Of a stretch of 42,962 nucleotides of DNA, positions 17,242-24,829 are shown in pieces. Both the position numbers and the translations under genes were made by a program. Within the stretch, counting starts at the first letter, position 1. Every line of letters starts with the position of its first letter. The DNA comes from a bacterium (lineage in GTDB: Bacteria; Vulcanimicrobiota; Xenobia; Xenobiales; Xenobiaceae): contig JALHDH010000027.1 of assembly GCA_022839105.1 (NCBI GenBank), forward strand, positions 1 through 42,962, written 5' to 3'. The notes beneath the pieces are model-generated. The model made no database searches. It saw only the letters and a program-made list of their open reading frames with translations, and had not been told where the DNA came from.

Positions 17242-18138
17242 TCACTCCCGTTCCCGATGGGGCCTCCACAGACGCTTCCACAGCCCCTGCAGGAGTCCAC
17301 CGCGAGATCTCGCGCTGCCCCGACCGCGCCCGGATTGGCGAGGCCGTGCGGCGAGCAGACCTGAATCCTTCCCGGCCTCCTGGCCATAGCCATAGCCGTA
17401 GCCGTAGCCGTCCGCCTGGTCGTCGGTTCCGTTCAGGATGACGCCCAGGACCTCGACCCCGTGGTCGGCAAGCAGTTCGCGAACCCGCGACTCGGCGTCG
17501 CCCTGCCAGTTCTTGGGATTGATCACCATCAAGGCCTGGCGGACATGGGCTCCGATCAACAAGGCATCCCCGCAGGCCGTCATGGGAGAGGTATCCAGAA
17601 TCAGGCACTGGCACCTCGACTGCAGATCCGCCAGGATCTGCGCCAGGTTGCCCCGGCCCAGCAGATCGGCGGGATTGGCCAGGGCCGTCCCCGCCGAGAC
17701 GAAGGTCAGGCGATCGACACCGGTCTCCTGCAGGACCTCCGAGACCCCGCAGTGCCCCTCCAGGCAATCGGTCAAGCCAGGGTGGCCTTCCCGCTTGAAG
17801 ACCCGGGTCAGGGTCGGCTTGCGCAGGTCCGCGTCCACCAGGATCACCTCGAGGAACAACTGGCTCAACGAGGCCGCCAGGTTGGCGCACACGGTGGACT
17901 TGCCATCCCCACCCCAGGGCGAGAGGATCATCAGTCCGCCGACCCCGGAGGCCAGATGCCTCTGCAATCCGGTGCGGATCGAGCGGATGCTCTCGGCCAC
18001 CGGCGAATCGGGATCGCGGAGAATGGCCAGAAGACCGTGGATCCCTTCAGACCCGACGATCTCCTCGTCCCCTGTGGGCCGTCCCGTCGACGCCTCAAGC
18101 GGCGAAGACGAAACGATCCCCGGCTCCTCGGTGGACAT
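17242..18138 (-). CDS. CpsD/CapB-type tyrosine autokinase (BY-kinase) with Gly-Tyr cluster
   Basis: A cytoplasmic P-loop ATPase of the bacterial tyrosine kinase family, 298 residues. The E-S-I-R-S-I-R-T helix (about 49-56) matches the EAxRxLRT oligomer motif. Walker A is GGDGKST (76-82), Walker A' VDADLRKP (101-108) and Walker B LILDTSP (179-185). Tyr245, 247, 249 and 251 alternate with glycine, a compact autophosphorylation cluster. A basic, Arg-rich tail of some 35 residues follows, whereas most BY-kinases end at the cluster. The protein has no membrane domain and should pair with the Wzz-like protein encoded at 5121-6656, about 11 kb away. ATG 18138 is chosen by homology; its Shine-Dalgarno is weak. 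Confidence 0.88.
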   Translation of the reverse strand: MSTEEPGIVSSSPLEASTGRPTGDEEIVGSEGIHGLLAILRDPDSPVAESIRSIRTGLQRHLASGVGGLMILSPWGGDGKSTVCANLAASLSQLFLEVILVDADLRKPTLTRVFKREGHPGLTDCLEGHCGVSEVLQETGVDRLTFVSAGTALANPADLLGRGNLAQILADLQSRCQCLILDTSPMTACGDALLIGAHVRQALMVINPKNWQGDAESRVRELLADHGVEVLGVILNGTDDQADGYGYGYGYGQEAGKDSGLLAARPRQSGRGRGSARSRGGLLQGLWKRLWRPHRERE

Positions 18139-18229
18139 CACTGACTCCGCAGGCCCCCTGGGTTCCCGGGAGAGGCCAGGGCGGCCTCCTCCCGACTCGG
18201 TCCCCGCCGGCAAGCGACGGGGAAGACAT

Positions 18230-18279
18230 GGCAGCAGGGGGCGAGCGACACCTGAGCGGGCCGTCGCCCCCTGCCTGCC
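18230..18279 (-). terminator. Strong hairpin between the FecR-domain and kinase genes
   Basis: Arms GCAGGGGGCGA (18234-18244) and TCGCCCCCTGC (18264-18274) pair perfectly over 11 bases, extended by GGCAG/CTGCC with a bulge. It lies 13 bases after the FecR-domain gene stop. No T tract follows. It may reduce read-through or protect the upstream transcript end. Confidence 0.5.
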
Positions 18280-18292
18280 GGATTGCGCAAGG

Positions 18293-18997
18293 CTACTTGC
18301 TCTGGACCTCGCTGGAATCCGAGATCAGCAGGGCGATGATGCCCAGCAGTCCCAGGCCACCGAGAATCGCGAAGACCGGGAAGGTCCCCTTGGCGGAAGG
18401 AGCCGCGCCCTCCTCATCCGGATCGTTCCCGTCGTTCTGGGCGACGGCCTCGGTCCCCGCGGGAACCTCCAAGGCCTGGGCAGAAGCCTCACCCATCGTG
18501 ACGGTCTGGCCGGCCAGGCGAGCCGAGCCGGAGATCACGCGCAGAGAGGTCTTGTCTCCCGCTTCCAGCGTAAACTCTCCACCCGAGCTCAGAGCCAGAC
18601 CATCCGGGGTCTGGAGCTCAAGCCGGGAAGAACCGCCCTGCTGGGAAGGCACGCTGGCGAAGACCCGACCGGCCTGCAGGCGCAGACCGAGGTCGCGCCC
18701 GTCCAGACGCGAGACTTCCAGCTCCGAACCCGGAGCCACCCTCAAGACGACATCCCCTGGCAGACTGACCAGGGCCTCGGAATCCTGGCTGGTCCGAAGA
18801 GTCGAGCCGACCGTGAGTTCCAGCTCGCCCCCCAGGTTCTGCCAGGAAGCGGAATTCGAGGTCCGGACAGAGGATGTCCCCCGCAGGCCCTCCACTCGAG
18901 CCGTGTCGCGTCCAACCGCCCACGCGGTGGGCATCGACAACGACATGAGCCCGGCAATCAAGGCCGAGACTACAAACAGGCGTCTCATCCAATCCAT
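18293..18997 (-). CDS. FecR-domain protein with C-terminal membrane anchor
   Basis: A 234-residue exported protein. ATG 18997 follows AAGGAGG and starts a signal peptide (about residues 1-28, ending TAWA). Residues about 35-190 form a beta-rich FecR domain. It opens with ARVEGLRGTSSVR and a tryptophan in SASWQNL, then shows GSTLRTSQDSEALVSLPGDVVLRVAPGS-like strands. A linker rich in acidic residues leads to a C-terminal membrane helix (about 207-227) and a short tail. FecR domains are periplasmic sensor or scaffold modules. Such signal-peptide/FecR/TM proteins are often found next to polysaccharide and cell-surface genes. It is the first gene of the leftward kinase-porin-epimerase group. Ligand unknown. 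Confidence 0.8.
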   Translation of the reverse strand: MDWMRRLFVVSALIAGLMSLSMPTAWAVGRDTARVEGLRGTSSVRTSNSASWQNLGGELELTVGSTLRTSQDSEALVSLPGDVVLRVAPGSELEVSRLDGRDLGLRLQAGRVFASVPSQQGGSSRLELQTPDGLALSSGGEFTLEAGDKTSLRVISGSARLAGQTVTMGEASAQALEVPAGTEAVAQNDGNDPDEEGAAPSAKGTFPVFAILGGLGLLGIIALLISDSSEVQSK

Positions 18998-19459
18998 CCT
19001 CCTTCAAGGTCTCAACGGGGCATTCTCAACCGGCCAGACATCTCCTTCCCCCCGCCGAAGACCTTTTCGGGAGTCCCCGTGCCGTTCCGAAGACCCGGGG
19101 CCTCGCGAGCCCATCAGGGAATGCCCCGCTCGATCCGGTGGTTCGGGGTGCGCCTGCTTCAGAGAATCTGCGGGCAGAGTCGCCTCGCCGCCCTCGGTTC
19201 TCACGCCAGGCGGCGGATTCAGGGTCCCCCCCGGGTCTTGCCGATTCCGTCGGGCCATTGTATTTTCGTTGACTGAGGATCGGCTGCGTGATACCATGTG
19301 CGAAGCAAATTCCCGGGGTCCGGGACCTCTGCCCCACCCGACCCCGCCCCGCCGGATGGAACTCGCGCCTGCGGCGGCGGGCATGCCTGCCCCGGGCCCG
19401 ACCGTCCGGAACAGGGTTGGGCCGTGGCGTGGGCCGGGCCCCCGAAGAGGGCAGCCATC
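18998..19459. other. 462-base divergent intergenic region
   Basis: The gap between the leftward FecR-domain gene and the rightward kinase-like gene. It holds the promoter candidate at 19269-19297 and a minus-strand TACAAT near 19260 that could serve the FecR-domain gene but lacks a good -35. Open frames here lack ribosome sites and homology. Nothing else could be recognised. Confidence 0.5.
19269..19297 (+). promoter_or_regulatory. Sigma70-type promoter for the kinase-like gene
   Basis: TTGACT (19269-19274), a 17-base spacer and TACCAT (19292-19297) match the -35/-10 consensus in five and four of six positions. It would give a leader of about 155 bases before the TTG start at 19460. Confidence 0.5.
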
Positions 19460-22417
19460 TTGAACCCCAAAGCCTTGGACGGCTACGAAATCCTCGATGA
19501 AATCGGGCAGGGCCCCTCCGCAACCGTCTTCCTGGCCCGTCACGAGGCCACCAGGAAGCAAGTGGTCCTGAAGCTCTTCCGCGAGACGGCCGTGGCGGAT
19601 CGCGACACCATCCGGGCCCTGCATCGCGAGGTGGTGATCTCCTCAGGCCTGGAACACCCCAACATCGTCCGGGTCTTCGACATCAACGAGACAGGCGGCA
19701 GACACTACATCGCGATGGACTACGTCGATGGAGTGCCGCTGAACCGATTGCTCGAGCACTACAAGCGCTTCGAGACGATCCAGGCCTGCCGGATCGTGCA
19801 GGGGATGGCAGCCGGACTTTCCTATGCCCACCGCAGCGGCATCAGTCACGGAAGCCTGATCCCCGAGAACGTCCTGATCGAGAGCCAGAGCGGTCGGGTC
19901 GTGCTGACGGACTTCGGGATTTCGCGGACCATGGCCCGAAGCCTGGGGCAAGGAGCCCCCTCCCCCGAGCGGGCCGGATTCATGGCCCCCGAGCAACTGG
20001 CCGGCTCGACGCCCGACGACCGTTCGGATCTCTACGCCTTGGGCGCCATGTTGTACTACTTGTTGTCGGGAAGGCGCCCCGAGCCTGGAACCGTCTCCAG
20101 GCCCGGCACGGCCCTGCCCCAGATGCCGGGCCTCCGCTCGCTGCTCCCGAACCTGCCCATCTGGCTGGAGACCGTGGTGGCCCGGTGCATGTCGACCGAG
20201 CCGCACGAACGCTTCACCTCGACCACGGATCTGATCGACGAACTCGAGGCTGGACTGGAGATCCCCGAAGAGACCGAAGGGGAGGACTTCCTTCCTCCCC
20301 CCGAGACCCCCGCCACCGAGGATCCCGCCCCCCGCATCCAGCCGCGCACCGGAGACACCAGGCTGCTGCGCTCCAAGACGGCCGGTGGGACCCTGGGGAT
20401 GCTCATGCGGGGACGAAACGCTCCCGTCGAGCCGGAGTCCTCGGTCAAGAACGCCGAGAGACGCCTGCTGGAGTTGAGTTTTGAGACCCGCAGCCGTCGC
20501 CCCTCGCGTCGGACCTCCACCTCGCGACCGGGGGTCTCGGGCGAGACCCCGGCCAGCCCCCCTGCTCCCCCTCCGGCTGCCCCCGCCAGGCCCAAGACGG
20601 CAGAGCCCGCCCTGGCGGATTGGTTCAAGGCTCCTCCAGAAGCCCCGGCCCCTTCGCTTCAGGCCCGCACCGCACCGCCGCCGGCTCCTCCACGGCCGGC
20701 CGCCCCCGCGCCTCCCAGGACCGAGGCCCAGGCGCCGCCGGCTCCTCCACGTCCGGCCGCCCCCGCGCCTCCCAAGACCGAGGCCCAGGCGCCGGAAAGG
20801 CCCTCCTGGCAAGGTTCACGCCCAGGGGAGGGGGCACGCCCCGCGGGCAGCCCTGCCTCGCCTCGGGTCTCGTCGGCCTTGGGAGGCGCCGGGAAGACCG
20901 CCTCTCCTCCTCCCCCGCCGCGCCCGGAGGCTCCGGCCTCCTCCGGCCCTCCGAAGCCGCCCCGAGGGCCCGAAAAGCAGGCCCCACGGCCCCCGTCCCG
21001 CCCCACCGGTCGGGTCTCGGCCATCCCGCCGCCGGCCCGGGAGCCGGAGCGCCCATCCCGTCCGACACCAAGGTCTCCCCAACCGGCGGATGGCGGGACC
21101 ATCCGGGTTGCCACCCGGGATCTGGGCCTCCATGGCGGCCAGAACCGCCGCCGCTGGCTGGTCGGAACCCTGCTGGTGCTGCTCCTGGCGATCGGAGCGG
21201 GCCTGCTCTGGCACTTCGTCCTGGGTGTTCCTCGAGGCACGGTGATCCTGGAGCTCGCGGATGAAGTGCCCGAGGCCTCCGTCGCGGTCGTGAAGGACGG
21301 CCAGGAGGGGCGCAAGGTGGACTTCCAGGAGGGGCGGGCCAGAATCCGGATTCCCAAGGACCAGGACCTGGAGCTGGTCGTCTCGGCACTGGGCTACCTC
21401 CCACAGACCCTCCCCGTCCGCCTGGCTCTTGAAGAGGACGAGAAGACGCTGCCCGTCGAGCTCGTCGGGGCCCCCGGCAAGCTGGCCATCACGGTCCAGG
21501 CGCCAGGCCTCCAGGGAGAGGTTTCCCTGGTGGTCCTGGGCGGGAGCAGCGAGATCCAGGCCCAGACCCGCTCCGGGAAGGCGGAGGTGGAGGTCCCGAC
21601 CGGTCGGAGCCTGACCGTCAAGGCCACGGCCCCGGGCTACATCGCGCAGCCCTCCAGCCTGACCATCGAGCCGGCTGCGGGCTCCGCCTCCCTGGAATTG
21701 AAGATGGTGCCGGATCGCGGCACGCTCCTGGTGGCCCTGCAAGGCGAGAGTCTTGCCGGCGCCAAAGGCACGATCCGGGTCCTGGATGGGACCCGCGAAC
21801 TGGCCAATCAGCCGATCTCGAACGCCGGCAAGGCCCTCGAGAAGCTTCCCCTGGATCGACCCCTGACCGTGAAGGTCTCCACGAACCTGCACCTTCCCGC
21901 TCAAGCCAGCGCCCGCCTGAGCCCGACCGAGCCCCGACTCGAGGTGAAGCTCCCCCTGCAACTCGCCCCACGCCTGAAGATCGCCACCGCCCCCTGGGCC
22001 ACCGTGCTGGTGGGAGGCACGGAGGCGGGGCAGGCGGACGCCGAGGGCCTCCTGACGCTGACCGAAAGACACCTCAAGGAGGTCGGTCGGCAGTACCGGA
22101 TCAAGGCCACTCGCGAAGGATTCAAGCCTGCCGAGCAGACCGTCAAGGCCACCCCAGGCCCGAGCAACCTCTCCCTGGCCCTCACCCCGCTGCCCCCGCC
22201 TCCCGGCGGAACCGGAGGCTATGTCTCCGGCGGCGGAGGAGGCGGCTATTCCGGAGGAGGGGGCCACTCCTATGGCGGCGGCGGACAATCCGGCGCTGTC
22301 AGCCGCCCGCCAAGCGGGGGGTCGGGGTCGGCAACCAGCCCTCCTCCCAGTTCGGGCGGCTCTGGAAGCCCGGCTGGCGGAGGCTGGGGAACCGTGCAGG
22401 TCCCCGGCGAGCACTGA
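19460..22417 (+). CDS. Membrane-anchored Ser/Thr kinase-like protein, probable pseudokinase, with PEGA-like repeats
   Basis: A 985-residue protein. TTG 19460 is chosen because the kinase fold starts at once (LDGYEILDEIGQG) and AGAGGG lies upstream. The kinase domain spans about residues 8-265: glycine loop GQGPSATV, Lys38, alpha-C Glu57, DFG at 151-153, APE at 177-179. The catalytic loop reads H130-G-S-L-I-P-E-N137 in place of HRDLKPEN. The catalytic Asp is Ser132 and the Lys is Ile134, so activity is doubtful. A Pro/Ala-rich linker (about 275-560) precedes one TM helix (566-588). Outside, about 596-910, are beta-sandwich repeats; the last (TAPWATVLVGG to EGFKPAEQTV) is a PEGA domain. The tail from 911 is Gly/Tyr/Ser-rich. 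Probably an envelope sensor or scaffold. Confidence 0.85.
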   Translation: MNPKALDGYEILDEIGQGPSATVFLARHEATRKQVVLKLFRETAVADRDTIRALHREVVISSGLEHPNIVRVFDINETGGRHYIAMDYVDGVPLNRLLEHYKRFETIQACRIVQGMAAGLSYAHRSGISHGSLIPENVLIESQSGRVVLTDFGISRTMARSLGQGAPSPERAGFMAPEQLAGSTPDDRSDLYALGAMLYYLLSGRRPEPGTVSRPGTALPQMPGLRSLLPNLPIWLETVVARCMSTEPHERFTSTTDLIDELEAGLEIPEETEGEDFLPPPETPATEDPAPRIQPRTGDTRLLRSKTAGGTLGMLMRGRNAPVEPESSVKNAERRLLELSFETRSRRPSRRTSTSRPGVSGETPASPPAPPPAAPARPKTAEPALADWFKAPPEAPAPSLQARTAPPPAPPRPAAPAPPRTEAQAPPAPPRPAAPAPPKTEAQAPERPSWQGSRPGEGARPAGSPASPRVSSALGGAGKTASPPPPPRPEAPASSGPPKPPRGPEKQAPRPPSRPTGRVSAIPPPAREPERPSRPTPRSPQPADGGTIRVATRDLGLHGGQNRRRWLVGTLLVLLLAIGAGLLWHFVLGVPRGTVILELADEVPEASVAVVKDGQEGRKVDFQEGRARIRIPKDQDLELVVSALGYLPQTLPVRLALEEDEKTLPVELVGAPGKLAITVQAPGLQGEVSLVVLGGSSEIQAQTRSGKAEVEVPTGRSLTVKATAPGYIAQPSSLTIEPAAGSASLELKMVPDRGTLLVALQGESLAGAKGTIRVLDGTRELANQPISNAGKALEKLPLDRPLTVKVSTNLHLPAQASARLSPTEPRLEVKLPLQLAPRLKIATAPWATVLVGGTEAGQADAEGLLTLTERHLKEVGRQYRIKATREGFKPAEQTVKATPGPSNLSLALTPLPPPPGGTGGYVSGGGGGGYSGGGGHSYGGGGQSGAVSRPPSGGSGSATSPPPSSGGSGSPAGGGWGTVQVPGEH
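20678..20791 (+). repeat. Two-unit 57-bp tandem repeat in the Pro-rich linker
   Basis: Two in-frame copies of a 19-residue unit (PPAPPRPAAPAPP, then R/K-TEAQA) start at 20678 and 20735. They differ at only a few bases. They lie in the proline-rich linker of the kinase-like protein and suggest recent length change by slippage or unequal recombination. Confidence 0.85.
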
Positions 22418-22455
22418 ACCCCAAGCCCTCCGGGCTCGAGCCCGCCCGGAAAGCA

Positions 22456-22485
22456 CCGTCCCAGGCCTTCAGGGGTCTGGGACGG
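22456..22485. terminator. Hairpin between the kinase-like gene and ftsQ (end of the dcw cluster)
   Basis: CCGTCCCAG and CTGGGACGG pair perfectly over nine bases and extend by GCC/GGT with one mismatch, around a six-base loop. It lies in the 108-base gap between two convergent genes and probably ends both transcripts. No T tract is present. Confidence 0.6.
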
Positions 22486-22525
22486 CGGGGGCCTCCGGCT
22501 CGGGCCACCCCAGAACCCCGCTCGC

Positions 22526-23353
22526 TCAGGGAGTCGGGCTGGGCTTCGGCTCGGGGTGGAGCGGCCGGACCACGGGCGAGGAGTAGCGCAGGTCGATCAC
22601 CACCGCCGGACGCCCCTCGGACTTGAGGCGTTCGGTCAGGGCGCGCAGGACGTGCATCTTGTAGGGCATCCCCTCGACGGGTCCGACCCGCACCAGGACG
22701 GGGGTCCCCAGGAACCGGGTCTCGACCGAGATCGACCGGGTCTCGTCCACCAGGTAGGCGGTGGGAGGGGCCGGGAGATTGGGTTCCAACCACTGCCGTG
22801 CCTTCAAGATCAGAAGGAGGGGGGCCGGATCGATCCTCCCGGCTGCGGGATCCAGCCGGTTCAGCCTGAGCCTGGGCCAGGGCTGGCTTCCTGAGGAGGG
22901 GCCGAGCAGGACCCCTTCGGCATCGACTTCATACCAGGGGGTTCCCTGGCCCCCGGAGACCAGGGCGACCGGGTGGCGCTCCCGGATCTCCAGCAGGATT
23001 CGGCCTGGAAGCGCCATCGAGACCTCAGCGCTGCGGATCTCACGCAGTCCGTGAAGCCGACCGGCGATCTTCCGGGTCGAGAGAGCCCAGAGGTACGAAC
23101 CTTCCGGAAGAGCAGCCTGGCGGAGGATGGCTGCCCGGGTCAGGCGCACGTTTCCGCGAACCTCCACCTCCTGAAGGCGAAAGAGGTGCGAGAAGACGAA
23201 CAACCCCTGAGCCACGAGGAAGAGCAGGACCAGGGAGACGCGTCGGACGGTACGCCCCCTGCCCTGCCCGGGGCCGGAAGCTCCCCGCCTGGAGCGCCTT
23301 CCCTGACGGGCCGGGATCTCCTTGGATGCCCCTGAGGGCGGCGAAAGACTCAA
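22526..23353 (-). CDS. ftsQ: Cell division protein FtsQ
   Basis: A bitopic division protein of 275 residues. TTG 23353 is supported by GGAGGTGG a few bases upstream. A basic, disordered N-terminus of about 38 residues precedes one TM helix (39-57). A POTRA domain follows (about 59-128, RLQEVEVRGNVRLTRAAILR). The FtsQ beta domain comes next, with WYEVDAEGVLL, LRLNRLDP and an IDLRYSSPVVRPL end. FtsQ links FtsL/DivIC to the rest of the divisome. It is the last gene of the dcw operon here: ftsA and ftsZ, which usually follow, are missing and a convergent gene lies in their place. Confidence 0.9.
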   Translation of the reverse strand: MSLSPPSGASKEIPARQGRRSRRGASGPGQGRGRTVRRVSLVLLFLVAQGLFVFSHLFRLQEVEVRGNVRLTRAAILRQAALPEGSYLWALSTRKIAGRLHGLREIRSAEVSMALPGRILLEIRERHPVALVSGGQGTPWYEVDAEGVLLGPSSGSQPWPRLRLNRLDPAAGRIDPAPLLLILKARQWLEPNLPAPPTAYLVDETRSISVETRFLGTPVLVRVGPVEGMPYKMHVLRALTERLKSEGRPAVVIDLRYSSPVVRPLHPEPKPSPTP

Positions 23354-23396
23354 CGGCCACCTCCCACGCAGGCCATCTCCGAAGACGGAGGGCGAT

Positions 23397-24812
23397 TCAC
23401 CTCAAGGCCGGCAGGGACAAGCGCTCTTTGAGATCCCGAGCGCATTTCCAGATATCTCCTGCGCCGAGGAAGACGACCACATCGCCAGCCCGACATTCCC
23501 TGGCCAGAACCTCGCAGACCTCCTGGGAGCCCGGGGTGTGGAAAACCGTCACGGGCTGACCGTGACGGCGGATCCCCTCGACGAGAACCTCCGCAGAGAT
23601 CCCTGGGAGGGGGGACTCTCCGGCGGAATAGATGTCGGTCATCAACAGGACATCGGCCTCTTCGAAAGCGCCGAGGAATTCATGGGCCAGGAACCTGGTC
23701 CGCGAGTAGCGATGTGGCTGGAAGACGGCGAAGACGCGTTCGGCTCCCCCGGTTCGGGCCGCGTGGATGGCGGCCCGGACCTTGCTGGGGTTGTGCGCGT
23801 AGTCATCCACGACGGTGACGCCGCTGAAGGTGCCCAGCACCTGGAAGCGGCGCTGGACCCCTTGGAAGGAGGCCAGCACCCGGGCGACGGCCTCGAAGTC
23901 CAACCCCACCTCCAGGCCGATCGCCACCGCCACCAGGGCGTTCTGCACATTGTGCCGTCCGGGAACCCGCAACACGAGTTCGCCGAGTTCCTGCCCCCGC
24001 AGGAAGACCCGGCAACGCGATCCGTAATCTGCCAGGTGGATCCCGGTCGCCACCAGGTCGGCTCCGGGCTCCAGGCCGTAGGTCAGCGTGGGACGTTGCA
24101 CCTGCGGCAACAGGGCCCGGATCCGGGGATGATCGTGACACAGGATGACCCGCCCCTCCTCAGGCACGCGGTGCATGAAGCGGACGAAGAGTTCCTCGAC
24201 CAGTTTCCTCGTCCTCTCATAGTCGTGACCACAGCCACAGAATGCGGAGGTCGAGAGGTTCACGTCCGGATCCACGCTGGTGACCACCGCGATGCGGGGA
24301 GAGAGATCCAGGAAGGAGGCATCGGACTCATCGGCTTCGGCGACCAGATAATGCCCCGTGCCGAGCTTGGCGTTGGAGCCGATGTCGTTGAGCTCTCCGC
24401 CGATGATCACGGTGGGTTCGAGACCATTGCGTTCCAGGACCGTGGCCACCATCGAGGTGGTCGTGGTCTTGCCATGAGTCCCGGCCACGGCCACCCCCAC
24501 CCGCTCCTGCATGAGGTGGCTGAGCATCTGACCCCGCTGCAGGATGGTCAACCCGGCTTCCTGGGCGGCCAGAAGCTCGGCGTTGTCCGGCGGAACCGCG
24601 GAGGACACGACCAGGACGTCGGCTCCCTGGATGTTCTCGGGCGAGTGTCCCTGGCAGATGCGGGCGCCCAGGGACTCGAGGTTGCGGGTGATGTGCGAGG
24701 ATTTCAGGTCGGAACCGGAGACGGAATAGCCCATCTGCAACAGGACGCGGGCGATCCCGCTCATCCCGATGCCCCCGATCCCCACGAAATGGGCCTGCTT
24801 GAACTCGATCAT
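23397..24812 (-). CDS. murC: UDP-N-acetylmuramate--L-alanine ligase MurC
   Basis: A cytoplasmic Mur ligase of 471 residues that adds L-alanine to UDP-MurNAc with ATP. The N-terminal UDP-binding domain begins FVGIGGIGMSGIA. The ATP P-loop is GTHGKTTTT, followed by EADESDASFL. The C-terminal domain shows DDYAHNP and FQPHRYSRT, both MurC-specific. ATG 24812 is chosen because the Rossmann start falls right after it; the open frame runs on upstream as a shadow of murG. AGGGGA precedes it. It lies 17 bases after murG and 43 bases before ftsQ, within one operon. Confidence 0.97.
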   Translation of the reverse strand: MIEFKQAHFVGIGGIGMSGIARVLLQMGYSVSGSDLKSSHITRNLESLGARICQGHSPENIQGADVLVVSSAVPPDNAELLAAQEAGLTILQRGQMLSHLMQERVGVAVAGTHGKTTTTSMVATVLERNGLEPTVIIGGELNDIGSNAKLGTGHYLVAEADESDASFLDLSPRIAVVTSVDPDVNLSTSAFCGCGHDYERTRKLVEELFVRFMHRVPEEGRVILCHDHPRIRALLPQVQRPTLTYGLEPGADLVATGIHLADYGSRCRVFLRGQELGELVLRVPGRHNVQNALVAVAIGLEVGLDFEAVARVLASFQGVQRRFQVLGTFSGVTVVDDYAHNPSKVRAAIHAARTGGAERVFAVFQPHRYSRTRFLAHEFLGAFEEADVLLMTDIYSAGESPLPGISAEVLVEGIRRHGQPVTVFHTPGSQEVCEVLARECRAGDVVVFLGAGDIWKCARDLKERLSLPALR

Positions 24813-24829
24813 CCGTGTCCCCTTTCCTG

